From positions 1 through 64,000 of the forward strand of contig NZ_CP031312.1 of assembly GCF_004799685.1 (NCBI RefSeq): a stretch of DNA of 64,000 bases. The letters run 5' to 3'. Source of the stretch: Halobellus limi. Its GTDB lineage: Archaea > Halobacteriota > Halobacteria > Halobacteriales > Haloferacaceae. A model generated the notes under the pieces. The model saw only the letters and a list, made by a program, of their open reading frames with translations. It was not told where the DNA came from and searched no databases. Below, one piece after another: positions 19,071-27,446 of this stretch (its first letter is position 1; each line of letters begins with the position of its first letter). The position numbers were made by a program, and so were the translations under genes.

Positions 19071-19172
19071 GTTTCGGTCGAGTGGAGGTTTCCCGCCGAG
19101 CGTTCGAGGTATCAAAACAATCAAATACCCTCGCGAATTCAATGCGAATGAGATATAATTGATCTTCAAAAA

Positions 19173-20195
19173 ATGATCAAAAGTAATACACCGTCGTTCG
19201 AGTGGGGAATCGAACTCACGCCCGACGTTCCGGCGAGTGACGTCGCCGAACTGGGGACGGTCGTCGAGTCGACCGGGTTCGATGTCGCGTTCGGATCGTG
19301 TCACTACAACAACCGTGACCCGTTCGTCGCGCTCGATCGCCTCGCGGCCGCGACCGACGAGATACGACTCGGGCCGGGGGTAGCGAACCCGTACGACGTC
19401 CATCCGGTGCGACTGGCGTCGCTGGTGGCGACGCTCTCGGAGGTCAGCAACGGGCGCACGGTGCTGGGGTTGGGGGCGGGCGATCCCTCCACCCTACGGA
19501 ACCTCGGCCTCGAGTGGGACCGACCGCTCACACGGGTTCGCGAGACGATGCGCGTCCACCGACGGCTCTGGGCGGGCGAGCGTGTCGACCACGACGGGAC
19601 CTTTCAGGTCAACGATGCGGGCTTGAACTACGAGGCGGACCAGGTCCCCGTGTTCGTCGGTGCGCAGGGACCGCGTATGATCCAGATGGCGGCGGAGAAC
19701 GCCGACGGAGTGCTGGTGAACGCCTCGCATCCGGACGACTACGCCTGGGCGGCAGAGCAGGTGAACTCCGGTCTCGATTCCCGAGCGGACTCCCGCGACG
19801 CGTTCACGTTCGCCGCCTTCGCGAGCGTCAGCGTCGACACGGACGCGTCCGCGGCGGAGAACGCCGCACGCCCCCCCGTCGCGTTCATCGCCGCCGGTGC
19901 CCCCGAGGAAGTCATAGAACGTCACGGACTCGACGCCGGTCGCACCGAGGAGATCGGGGCGGCGATCTCCGCAGGAGAGTTCGATCGGGCCTACGACCTG
20001 GTGACGGCGAACATGCTCGATACCTTCTGTATCGCCGGCACGCCGTCGTCGGTGGCTGATCGGATCGCATCCATTCGCGAATACACGGACGCCTTCGTCG
20101 CGGCGTCGCCGTTGGGACCGGACAGAAAGGAGGCGATCGAACTCCTCGGGGAGGTTCGTGAACGGCTGTCGACGCGGGGTCCGACGGATGACTGA
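19173..20195 (+). CDS. mer: F420-dependent methylene-tetrahydropterin reductase-like protein
   Basis: 340 residues of the luciferase-like (LLM) superfamily. Mer reduces methylene- to methyl-tetrahydromethanopterin (or a folate analogue) with F420H2 in the cytoplasm. The opening WGIELTPDVPASDVAELG and SCHYNNRDPFVALDRLA (~46-62) follow Mer, as do GPGVANPYDVHPVRLAS (~70-86) and VLGLGAGDPSTLRNLGLEW (~100-118). The ATG at 19173 gives a short lead-in before this conserved start. It is the first gene of an apparent operon, overlapping DUF447 by 8 nt, and is divergent from npdG. Other F420-dependent LLM enzymes look alike, but the neighbours (beta-RFAP synthase, MetE) make a pterin substrate the best reading. 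Confidence 0.82.
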   Translation: MIKSNTPSFEWGIELTPDVPASDVAELGTVVESTGFDVAFGSCHYNNRDPFVALDRLAAATDEIRLGPGVANPYDVHPVRLASLVATLSEVSNGRTVLGLGAGDPSTLRNLGLEWDRPLTRVRETMRVHRRLWAGERVDHDGTFQVNDAGLNYEADQVPVFVGAQGPRMIQMAAENADGVLVNASHPDDYAWAAEQVNSGLDSRADSRDAFTFAAFASVSVDTDASAAENAARPPVAFIAAGAPEEVIERHGLDAGRTEEIGAAISAGEFDRAYDLVTANMLDTFCIAGTPSSVADRIASIREYTDAFVAASPLGPDRKEAIELLGEVRERLSTRGPTDD

Positions 20196-20859
20196 CGGCG
20201 AGTGGCCGGTGGAACTCGTCGGCGTCGTCGAGAGCGTGACCTCGACACGCGATCCGGACGGCGACTGGAGCGTCGCCGCGCTCGGCTTACACGCGGGCGA
20301 CGACCACGATCCGGTCGATCCGGTTCGCGCGCGGACGTGGGGACAGACGAGGACGCGCAAGAACTTCGAGCGCCAGGGGGGCTGCTACGTCCAGTTCGTT
20401 CGCGATCCGTTCGTCTTCGTCGAGGCGGCCCTCGACGAGGTCGAGACCGACGACCCGGTCCTGGACGCTGCAATGGCGTGGGCCGAGGTCGACGTGACGC
20501 GGATCGACACGGGCGAATCCGGCGGCACGCAGTGGGTCGACTGGAGACTTCGGCCGGACCGCTCCGCCGTCGAACGGCGCCGCGTCCCGACGACGACTCG
20601 ATCGCTCGGTGCGGTTCTGGAACTGACCGTCGCGGGGTCACGCCTGGGGGTTCCCGAATACGACGACGACGAGCTTCGCGACAGAATGGCGTTCTTCGCC
20701 GAGGTCGCACACACGTGCGGCGGGCCGAGAGAGCGGGAAGCCGTCGCACTCGTCGCGTCGCTCACCGACTGGAATCCCCAAGCGCAGGACCTGGACCTGG
20801 ACCCGAATCTCGATCTCGAGACGGCGACCGACGCCGAGCCGAAACACGTCGATACATAG
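20188..20859 (+). CDS. DUF447 family protein
   Basis: 223 residues. GEWPVELVGVVESVTSTRD, then DGDWSVAALGLH and RARTWGQTRTRKNFERQGG, is the DUF447 N-terminal pattern of a split-barrel, FMN-type fold. VQFVRDPFVFVEAALDE follows. The C-terminal third (AFFAEVAHTCGGPREREAVA) is helical. DUF447 proteins occur in methanogens and haloarchaea near methanopterin genes, but their reaction is not known to me. It overlaps mer (ATGACTGA) and lies 14 nt before the beta-RFAP synthase gene, so a role in pterin biosynthesis or a flavin-dependent step is a reasonable inference only. Confidence 0.8.
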   Translation: MTDGEWPVELVGVVESVTSTRDPDGDWSVAALGLHAGDDHDPVDPVRARTWGQTRTRKNFERQGGCYVQFVRDPFVFVEAALDEVETDDPVLDAAMAWAEVDVTRIDTGESGGTQWVDWRLRPDRSAVERRRVPTTTRSLGAVLELTVAGSRLGVPEYDDDELRDRMAFFAEVAHTCGGPREREAVALVASLTDWNPQAQDLDLDPNLDLETATDAEPKHVDT

Positions 20860-20873
20860 CGAGGAACGAACGT

Positions 20874-21890
20874 ATGACTGCTCGGGTTACTGGCTGTGCC
20901 CGCCTCCATTTCGGGTTTCAGAACCTCTCTCCGGAGCGCGAGCGGCTCTTCGGCGGTCTGGGCGTGGCCCTGGATCGCCCGCGCGTCGTCGTCGAAGCCG
21001 ACCCGGCCGCCGACGTGCGGTGCACCGCCGCGGCGTCGGTCGACGACGAGACCGTCGCCGCTGCGACGAGATACGCCGAGCGGGCCGCCGCGCTCCTCGA
21101 GGTCGACGGGGCGCGGGTGATCGTCGAACGGGCCCTGCCGAGACACGTCGGCCTCGGGTCGGGAACCCAGCTGGCGCTGAGTACGCTCGCAGCGGTCGCC
21201 CGTGCACACGGTCGAGAGCCGGAGATCCGGAAGTACGCGGGTCGCCTGGGCCGCGGCAGGCGGAGCGGCGTCGGGATCGCCGCCTTCGAAGGCGGCGGCT
21301 TCGTCGTCGACGGTGGCCGCCCCACCGAGGCGTATCCCGTAGAGGGCGCCGCCGACGGCGTCTCGTCCGTCCCTCCGGTCACCGTTCGGCGGGACGTCCC
21401 CGAAGAGTGGCGGTTTCTGCTCGTTTTCCCGGACGTGCCCCCCGGGAAGAGCGGGAACGACGAAGACGCGAGTATGCGCGCGGTGCTCCGTCGGGCGGAC
21501 CCAGCGATCGCCGACCGGCTCGGGGCCACGGTCGCACAGCGAGTGTTGCCCGCGCTGGCGGAGGAGAACGTCGCGAGGTTCGGGGCGGCCGTGTCGACCG
21601 TCGATCGCCTCAACGGGCTGTGGTACGCCGACGAACAGGGTGACACGCACCGTCCGCCGGTCGGTCGTATCATCGACGAATTAGCCGACTCCCGGGGGGT
21701 CTTCGGCGTCGGCCAGTCCTCGTGGGGGCCTGCCGTGTACGGAGTGACGACCACGACGCACGCCGACGCGGCGCGCGAGGCCGGTACCCGCGCCCTCGAA
21801 CGGACGGGTGTCGGCGGCGACGTGATGATCGCCGCCGGTCGGAACCGCGGCGCAATTACTGATGAGAATAAAATAAACAGAAAGAATTAA
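20874..21890 (+). CDS. Beta-ribofuranosylaminobenzene 5'-phosphate synthase family protein
   Basis: 338 residues. Beta-RFAP synthase joins 4-hydroxybenzoate (or p-aminobenzoate) to PRPP with loss of CO2, the first committed step to the methanopterin side chain. TGCARLHFGFQNLSPERERL (~7-26) and FGGLGVALDRPRVVVE are typical. ALPRHVGLGSGTQLALSTLA (~87-106) is the GHMP-kinase-like Gly/Ser loop. GRGRRSGVGIAAFEGGGFVVD (split as ~125-145) and VFGVGQSSWGPAVYG (~280) complete the signature. It is in the mer-DUF447 operon. Its presence argues that this organism makes a methanopterin-type C1 carrier rather than relying only on folate. Confidence 0.88.
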   Translation: MTARVTGCARLHFGFQNLSPERERLFGGLGVALDRPRVVVEADPAADVRCTAAASVDDETVAAATRYAERAAALLEVDGARVIVERALPRHVGLGSGTQLALSTLAAVARAHGREPEIRKYAGRLGRGRRSGVGIAAFEGGGFVVDGGRPTEAYPVEGAADGVSSVPPVTVRRDVPEEWRFLLVFPDVPPGKSGNDEDASMRAVLRRADPAIADRLGATVAQRVLPALAEENVARFGAAVSTVDRLNGLWYADEQGDTHRPPVGRIIDELADSRGVFGVGQSSWGPAVYGVTTTTHADAAREAGTRALERTGVGGDVMIAAGRNRGAITDENKINRKN

Positions 21891-21896
21891 AATAAT
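21887..21896 (+). promoter_or_regulatory. TATA element for the first metE-like gene
   Basis: TTAAAATAAT, overlapping the beta-RFAP synthase stop and 20-29 nt before the ATG at 21916. It supports that start over the ATG at 21895, and a second transcript for the MetE pair. Confidence 0.45.
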
Positions 21897-21915
21897 GCAT
21901 ACTGACCATCGATAT

Positions 21916-22917
21916 ATGTCGCGCGTAGCCACGACGGTAGGACTGTATCCGCTCCCCGACTGGGCGAAAGACGAGCTCTCGGAACTGAAAGGACACCAGA
22001 AGGAGGACCTCATCAGCGGTGACGAGGGTGCGGCGGTGGCCGAGACGTACGACCGGGCGTGCGCCGAGGCGATCGAACGACAGCGAGAGGCGGATCTCGA
22101 TCGAATCGTCGGGGGGCAACTCCGCTGGGACGATATGCTCGGCTATCCCCTCGCCGTCCACGACGCGGTCGAGACCGGCGGCATCGTCCGGTACTACGAC
22201 AACAACAACTTCTATCGAGAGCTGGTCGTGGACGGCGAACTGACCTTCGACGGGACGCTCGCGGACGAACTCCGGGGCGTGACGTCGCGTACCGACGGGA
22301 CGCCGGTCCAGGCGGTTCTGCCGGGACCGTACTCGCTGGCCGATCTCGCCGTCGACGAACACTACGGTGACGACCGGGCGTTCCTCGCCGGCGTCGCCGA
22401 GTTTCTCGCCGCGGAGGGCGAAGCGTTCCCGGACGTCGAGACGGTCTTCCTCTTGGAGCCGTCGCTGGCCGTGAACCCACCGACGGGCGAGGAAACGCCC
22501 GTCGAGACCGACGACGTGACCGACGCCCTCTCTACGGTCGCCGAGGCGTTCGAGGCGGAAGTCGTCGTCCACACCTACTGGGGCGCGCTGTCGGCAGACG
22601 TGTACACCGCGGCGTTGGACGCCGCCGTCGATGGCCTGGGCTATGATCTCGTCAACGCCGGTGAGGAGGCCCTGGCGACCGCCTCGGAACACGGGACGCC
22701 GGATACGGTCGCCCTGGGCGTCGTCGACGGACAGAACACCCGGGTGGAATCGCTGCAGGAGATCGACGACCGCGTCTCGCGGTTCGAAGACGTCGCGAGC
22801 CCCGAGAGGACCTACCTCACGCCGAACACGGAGCTGTTTTACCTCCCGGTCACGAGCGCCGATGCGAAACTCGACGTACTCGGTCGAGCGGCGAACGTCT
22901 CGGAGGTGGAGCTATGA
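21916..22917 (+). CDS. MetE-like protein lacking the zinc ligands
   Basis: 333 residues, TIM-barrel of the cobalamin-independent methionine synthase family. TTVGLYPLPDWAKDELSELK (~5-24), QAVLPGPYSLADLAVDEHYG (~137-156) and ALGVVDGQNTRVESLQEIDD (~271-290) are family features. At the two zinc-ligand positions it reads VVHTYWG (no Cys after His) and TPNTELF (no Cys), where its downstream neighbour has IHVCYG and SPDCGLK. It therefore cannot hold catalytic zinc in the usual way and resembles the N-terminal, non-catalytic barrel of long MetE. Its stop overlaps the next start (ATGA). An ATG at 21895 would add seven residues. Confidence 0.82.
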   Translation: MSRVATTVGLYPLPDWAKDELSELKGHQKEDLISGDEGAAVAETYDRACAEAIERQREADLDRIVGGQLRWDDMLGYPLAVHDAVETGGIVRYYDNNNFYRELVVDGELTFDGTLADELRGVTSRTDGTPVQAVLPGPYSLADLAVDEHYGDDRAFLAGVAEFLAAEGEAFPDVETVFLLEPSLAVNPPTGEETPVETDDVTDALSTVAEAFEAEVVVHTYWGALSADVYTAALDAAVDGLGYDLVNAGEEALATASEHGTPDTVALGVVDGQNTRVESLQEIDDRVSRFEDVASPERTYLTPNTELFYLPVTSADAKLDVLGRAANVSEVEL

Positions 22918-24005
22918 GTAATCGCGAGCAGTTCCGACCCGCCGAGCACCCGAACGAGCACTTCCTGTTGACGACCGTCGTCGGCAGTTACCCGAAGCCG
23001 ACGTGGCTCGAAAACGAGTACGACCGCGTCGTGGACGCCGACGACGGCGTCGAGCGACCGGCGGAAGCGACCGACGGGGCCAGCGACGAATTCGCGGAGA
23101 CGCTGGACGACGCCGCCCGTCTCGTCACTCGGGAACACGAGCGCGCCGGCCTCGACGTCGTCGTCGACGGGGAGGTGCGCCGGACCGAGATGGTCGAGTA
23201 CTTCGCCGACAGGATCGGCGGCTACGAGTTCAACGGCCCGGTGAAGGTGTGGGGCCACAACTACTTCCACAAGCCCAGCGTGACCGACCGCGTTTCCTAC
23301 GACGACCCCTGGCTGCTCGAGGAGTTCGAGTTCACCGGTTCCGTCGCGACGAGCCCCGTGAAGGTCCCCATCACCGGTCCGTACACGCTCGCGAACTGGG
23401 CGTTCGACGAGCACTACGGGGACAGCGAGGAACTGGCGTACGACCTCGCAGACCTCGTGAACGAGGAGGTGCACGCGCTGGTCGAGGCGGGCGCGCGCTA
23501 CGTCCAGATCGACGAACCGGCGCTGGCGACGACGCCCGACGACCACGCCATCGTGGGCGCGTGTCTCGAACGGATCGCCGACGACGTTCCCGACGACGTC
23601 AGACTCGGGATCCACGTCTGCTACGGTGACTACTCGCGCATCTACCCCGAGATCCTCGAATACCCCGTGGACGAGGTCGACGTGGAGCTGGCCAACACGA
23701 ATTACGAGCAACTGGACGTGTTCACCGAACCGGAGTTCACCAAGGACTTCGCACTCGGTGTGGTCGACGCCCACGACGCCACGGTCGAACCCGTCGAAGA
23801 GATCAAGCGCAACATCGAGCACGGGCTGGAAGTCGTGCCGCCGGAGCGCCTCACGGTCAGTCCCGACTGCGGGTTGAAACTGTTGCCGCGTGAGGTCGCT
23901 TATCAGAAGATGGAAAACCTCGTACGGGCGGCACGGGAGGTCGAGGCCGAACTCGACGACGGCGAAATCAGCGCAGACAGGATCGCCACGGCGAGGGGAG
24001 ACTGA
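22914..24005 (+). CDS. metE: Methionine synthase, cobalamin-independent (core MetE type)
   Basis: 363 residues, catalytic MetE barrel that methylates homocysteine. TTVVGSYPKPTWLENEYDR (~20-38), VDGEVRRTEMVEYFADRIGG (~84-103) and VPITGPYTLANWAFDEHYG (~147-165) are present. YVQIDEPALATTPDDH (~196-211) is followed by IHVCYGDYS (~238) and LTVSPDCGLKLLPRE (~320-334); these His, Cys and Cys are the zinc ligands. It is overlapped by the zinc-less paralogue, so the two probably form a functional pair. Linkage with mer and beta-RFAP synthase suggests that methyl-tetrahydropterin, or a methyl carrier fed by it, is the donor rather than the polyglutamyl folate used by bacterial MetE. Confidence 0.88.
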   Translation: MSNREQFRPAEHPNEHFLLTTVVGSYPKPTWLENEYDRVVDADDGVERPAEATDGASDEFAETLDDAARLVTREHERAGLDVVVDGEVRRTEMVEYFADRIGGYEFNGPVKVWGHNYFHKPSVTDRVSYDDPWLLEEFEFTGSVATSPVKVPITGPYTLANWAFDEHYGDSEELAYDLADLVNEEVHALVEAGARYVQIDEPALATTPDDHAIVGACLERIADDVPDDVRLGIHVCYGDYSRIYPEILEYPVDEVDVELANTNYEQLDVFTEPEFTKDFALGVVDAHDATVEPVEEIKRNIEHGLEVVPPERLTVSPDCGLKLLPREVAYQKMENLVRAAREVEAELDDGEISADRIATARGD

Positions 24006-24122
24006 CGGGGATTATCGTAGGGGTCCATCGGTCCGGGTTCGTCCGAAGTCTTCACCCCAGCCGGCTCGACGGTTGTACTCCCACCTACACGGTACCCTCG
24101 CATCGTCCCGATTCGTGTTCCG

Positions 24123-25352
24123 CTACCAGTCGACGGGATGCTTGAGTTCCATCGCCCGACCCGAGTCCCCTCGGGGATAGACCACCATTTGATTTCCGTC
24201 CCACCACTGACCGGTGGTCGTGGTGATCTGGCCCGCCTTCGGAATTCCGTTCTCCTCGAACCCGAAGTCGCCGAGGACCGTATCGAACGTTGCCGTCCGG
24301 AGGGAGTCGCGGACGTCCGCGGGCGTGACAGAGCCGGCGGCGCTGACGGCCTGTGTGGTCACCTGGGCGAGGTTGTACGCCGACCCGACGACGATGGGCA
24401 TGAACTCTCCCTCGATCTCGTAGCGGTTTCGATACGTCTCTCGAAGCTCCTGACCGCCGTGCCCCGGCGGGAGCGGCCCCGGAGACATCATCGCGTACGC
24501 GCCGGTTTCGCCGAGCGCGGACCACCACTGGGTGGGATCGGCGGCGCGGACGAACTTCAGCACGTCGGGCGTCCAGGCACTCGACTCGATCTGGTTTACC
24601 GCGGTGATGCCACCCGGCGGAGTCGGACACGAGAGCAGCGCCTCGACGTCCGCGCTTTCGGACTGTGAGATGAGCGTCGAGAAGTCGGTGGATCCGATCT
24701 CGAAGATCTCGCGCAGGACGACCTCGTACCCCTCGTCGGTCAGGTACTCTTCCCAGTAGTCGGCCATCTCCTCGCCCCAGCCGGAGTTGGGTTCCCAGAT
24801 GCCGACGTCTGTCGGTCGCTCGGCCTCGGGGATGAGATCGAGCATCCCGACGGTGGAGGCGACGATGTCCCGGGACTTCGGGAACGGCGCGAAGGTCCAC
24901 TCGTAGTTGTCGTTCCGATGCGGGGCCTCGTAGGCGAACGTCACCCCGAGGAAGGGGAGCCCTTCGTTCTCCGAGAAGGCGCTGCCCGCCGTGACGAGCA
25001 GGCTGGAGAAGCTCCCCCAGACCACGTTCACGTCGTTGTTGCTGACGACCGACTGCAGCTGCTCACGCAGCGTCTGAGCGTCGCTCTCGTCGTCGCGGAG
25101 GATGTACTCGACGTCACGGTCGAGTTCCTCGCGCATCCGTTCGACCCCGAGTTCGTACCCGCGCTTGAGATCGCCGCCGAGCGACGAGTACGATCCGGTC
25201 TCGGGGATCGCCGCAGCGATCGTGAGCGTCTCGGTCCCGGATCCGCCACCGCCGCCGAGCGTACAGCCGCTGAGTCCCGAGACGGCGACGACGCCGGCGG
25301 TGCCTCTCTTGAGATACGATCGTCTACTGACCCGAGGTGGCATGTCAACCAT
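24123..25352 (-). CDS. ABC transporter substrate-binding lipoprotein (branched-chain amino acid/amide type)
   Basis: 409 residues. A twin-arginine signal (SRRSYLKR, ~9-16) and lipobox LSGC (Cys ~30) place it on the outer face of the membrane. The mature part is a type I periplasmic-binding fold (LivJ/LivK class): AAAIPETGSYSSLGGDLKRG (~47-66), DDESDAQTLREQLQSVVSN, VWGSFSSLLVTAGSAF. Such proteins bind amino acids, amides, urea or aromatic acids. No permease or ATPase genes of the Liv type are present on either side, so it is an orphan here. Neighbours on the same strand side are a Rieske protein and an amidohydrolase, which hints at a shared substrate. An ATG three codons downstream (25343) is an alternative start. 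Confidence 0.85.
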   Translation of the reverse strand: MVDMPPRVSRRSYLKRGTAGVVAVSGLSGCTLGGGGGSGTETLTIAAAIPETGSYSSLGGDLKRGYELGVERMREELDRDVEYILRDDESDAQTLREQLQSVVSNNDVNVVWGSFSSLLVTAGSAFSENEGLPFLGVTFAYEAPHRNDNYEWTFAPFPKSRDIVASTVGMLDLIPEAERPTDVGIWEPNSGWGEEMADYWEEYLTDEGYEVVLREIFEIGSTDFSTLISQSESADVEALLSCPTPPGGITAVNQIESSAWTPDVLKFVRAADPTQWWSALGETGAYAMMSPGPLPPGHGGQELRETYRNRYEIEGEFMPIVVGSAYNLAQVTTQAVSAAGSVTPADVRDSLRTATFDTVLGDFGFEENGIPKAGQITTTTGQWWDGNQMVVYPRGDSGRAMELKHPVDW

Positions 25353-25377
25353 TCCACCAGCCAGTAGATAAGAATAC

Positions 25378-25387
25378 TATAAAAATA
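25378..25387 (-). promoter_or_regulatory. TATA element for the substrate-binding protein gene
   Basis: ATTTTTATAG on the minus strand, 26-35 nt before the ATG at 25352, within a short AT-rich stretch. Confidence 0.5.
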
Positions 25388-25552
25388 TTCTGGTGGTTAG
25401 TTCGCGACTGGACAGAAACCGACGTGAAACAGCCTCAGAAGTGTCGGTCTGTACACCTCGCGGCTCCCTCCGCCGTAGCCCTCGCTCCGGCAGTTCGTGC
25501 GGCCGTGTGCGTGGAGAAGCAGCGACAGCGGACCTTTCGGCCGTCGGTGTCG

Positions 25553-25936
25553 TTACACCCGGACGTAGACGTTGTCGTCTTCGACGGCGACGTCGAACGT
25601 GGCGATGCGCTGCCCGGAGGCCTCGTTCTCGCCGGTTTCGAGGTCCCACTCCCAGAGGTGCCACGGACAGGAGACCGTACACTCCTCGGCGTTGACGCCG
25701 CCGCGTGACTCCGTCCAGGTGTGGTCGGCGTTGATCTTCTTCTCGCCGGCCTTACACAGCGGCGCGTGCTGGTGCGAGCAGCGGTTGCTGATCGCGTAGA
25801 ACTCGCCGTCGGCGTTGAACACCGCCACCTCGATCCCGTCGACTTCGACGGCGATCCCCCGACCGTTCTCGATCTCGTCGGTCTCGGCGACTTTCGTGTA
25901 CTCGTTTCCGTCGATCTGTGTGGTCTCAGCGCTCAT
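25553..25936 (-). CDS. Small Rieske [2Fe-2S] protein with a long inter-ligand insert
   Basis: 127 residues, soluble, no signal. The cluster ligands are C53-S-H55 (NRCSHQHAPLC) and C90-P-W-H93 (VSCPWHLWEWD), as in Rieske ferredoxins. The spacing between the two pairs is 34 residues, roughly twice the usual 15-17, and the insert carries ADHTWTESRGGVNAEEC with an additional Cys (C86; C61 is another). It starts 2 nt after the stop of the amidohydrolase, so they are cotranscribed. It may carry electrons to an oxygenase encoded elsewhere, or be part of a decarboxylase-like system; no oxygenase is visible here. Confidence 0.85.
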   Translation of the reverse strand: MSAETTQIDGNEYTKVAETDEIENGRGIAVEVDGIEVAVFNADGEFYAISNRCSHQHAPLCKAGEKKINADHTWTESRGGVNAEECTVSCPWHLWEWDLETGENEASGQRIATFDVAVEDDNVYVRV

Positions 25937-25938
25937 TG

Positions 25939-27078
25939 TCACAGTCTGAGGATGTCGCGGGCGTTCCGGTGGAGGACGGCGTCTCGAAGGTCCTCGTCGT
26001 CGCGGAAGGCGCGGCTGGTGAAGAACCACGTCGGCGGGTCCAGCGTCTGATGCGGCCAGTCCGAGGAGTACATAAACGTGTCCTCGGCCATACTCAGGTT
26101 CAGGAGGCTCTTCGCCTCGCCGGCGCGGCGGGGCAGCGCCATCGGTTGCGTGCAGACGTAGATGTTCTCTCGGAGGTATTCGCTCGGCGCCTTTTCGAGG
26201 TACTGTTCGCCGTCCTCGAACTTCCGGGGCGTGATCTTGACGTCCTCGGGGTGCATCTCGTAGAACTCGTCCATCCGATAGCGCACGAAGGGCAGCCACC
26301 AGTGGCCGGCCTCCTGAAAGACGACGTTGAGGTCGGGGTACCGATCGAACACCCCGCGCATAATCATATTGACCGTGTTCACCATCCCGTGGATGGGCCA
26401 GTCGAAGCCCAGCACTTCCGTCCACGTGAGCATCTCGTCGCCGATGTAGGAGTGCTGCGGCCAGAAGGCGAGCGAGCCGTGCAGGATCAGCGGGAGGCCC
26501 AGGTCCTCGAGCTTCTCGAAGACGGGATCGAACTCCTCGATTCCCCACGGCTCCCGCGGATCGAACCAACTGTACACGGCGGCGACGTCGCTCTCGTCGC
26601 CCCACCGGTCCAGTTCCTCGAGTGCGGCGTCGACGTCCCACTTCGCGATCGACAGCGCCGTGGGGACTCCCTCGTCGACGAAGTTATCGAGCATATAGGA
26701 GTTGCCGGCCTCGAGGACGGCGTTCTTCAGCACCGGGTGGTGCTGGTGCGGGAGCATATTGAGCGCGCAGTTGACGATCGGCGTGTCGATAGCGAACTTC
26801 TCACAGGCCTCGCGGACGTCTTCTGCGACCTCGGCGCGACCCTGCGTGAACAGCCCCTCGTTGCCCTCGGCGATGGCGTACGCGGCGTCCCACTTGTCCG
26901 GGATGGGCCACATCCCGAACTCCGTCGAGAGCCGGTCCAGTGCTCGGTCGTCCTCCACGTACGGCCGCAGGTCCTCCTCCAGCGGGTTGACGTGGAAGTC
27001 CATGTCGACGACGTCGACGTCGAACGCCTCTTCGGGTACCTCCGTATCCGGGTCTAATCGCTGTATCGACGATCCCAT
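25939..27078 (-). CDS. Amidohydrolase family 2 protein (ACMSD/LigJ-like)
   Basis: 379 residues, cytoplasmic TIM-barrel metal enzyme. The first metal motif is VDMDFHVNP (~24-32), with H-x-N in place of the common H-x-H. LPLILHGSLAFWPQH (~197-211) gives the barrel His. VFQEAGHWWLPFVRYRMDEF (~256-275) and MYSSDWPHQ (~340), with the late catalytic Asp, follow. Family members decarboxylate or hydrolyse aromatic and other ring-derived acids. The following Rieske gene and the nearby binding protein fit a catabolic set for such a compound, probably under the IclR gene at 27447-28214. The substrate is not predictable. Confidence 0.8.
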   Translation of the reverse strand: MGSSIQRLDPDTEVPEEAFDVDVVDMDFHVNPLEEDLRPYVEDDRALDRLSTEFGMWPIPDKWDAAYAIAEGNEGLFTQGRAEVAEDVREACEKFAIDTPIVNCALNMLPHQHHPVLKNAVLEAGNSYMLDNFVDEGVPTALSIAKWDVDAALEELDRWGDESDVAAVYSWFDPREPWGIEEFDPVFEKLEDLGLPLILHGSLAFWPQHSYIGDEMLTWTEVLGFDWPIHGMVNTVNMIMRGVFDRYPDLNVVFQEAGHWWLPFVRYRMDEFYEMHPEDVKITPRKFEDGEQYLEKAPSEYLRENIYVCTQPMALPRRAGEAKSLLNLSMAEDTFMYSSDWPHQTLDPPTWFFTSRAFRDDEDLRDAVLHRNARDILRL

Positions 27079-27100
27079 ACCGGCAGCGTCGGAATCGAAG

Positions 27101-27110
27101 ATTATAAATT
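27101..27110 (-). promoter_or_regulatory. TATA element for the amidohydrolase-Rieske operon
   Basis: AATTTATAAT on the minus strand, 23-32 nt before the ATG at 27078; leaderless spacing. Confidence 0.55.
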
Positions 27111-27446
27111 ATTTGGTTGCCCCGACGGGGGTTCCGCTCCGGAGAAGTTCTGTGATGCCCCCGCACAGCGCGATGACGGGGAAAGCGATCCATTTCTGAT
27201 TTCGGTATACACGAAACCAAACGACGCCGATACGGAGACGGGACCACTCACCTGTCACCACACGCACGCCCCGGGGCGTACCGCGGTCTAGGTGCGAGTC
27301 TCGGGCGTCTTCCCTCGGATACCCGCCGAACCGTTTTGGCAGAAGCGAAACGGTGTCGCGATGTCGTAACAGTCGTACCTTTGTTATTATCTCAGGGAGA
27401 TCGTCCGATGCGTATCCTCGCGGGACGTCACCGGCCGACCGTCCGG
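27111..27446. other. Intergenic region between the amidohydrolase and IclR genes
   Basis: About 335 nt. On the minus strand an open frame without any start codon ends at 27109 with WIAFPVIALCGGITELLRSG. It might be the tail of a lost membrane protein but is unsupported. No other structure is seen. Confidence 0.35.

Noticed and set aside
19085-19110. CCCGCCGAGCG near 19091, resembling an arm of the palindromic repeat
   Set aside because: Only about ten bases match; the outer arms and the second half are missing, so it is not a fourth copy.
19149-19160. GATATAATT as the TATA box of mer
   Set aside because: It lies only about 14 nt before the ATG at 19173, too close for a haloarchaeal TATA element serving that start.
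27109-27390. Minus-strand open stretch ending WIAFPVIALCGGITELLRSG-type sequence before the amidohydrolase promoter
   Set aside because: It has no usable start except a late GTG, overlaps the promoter of the next gene and matches no family I know. Possibly a fragment, but not supportable.
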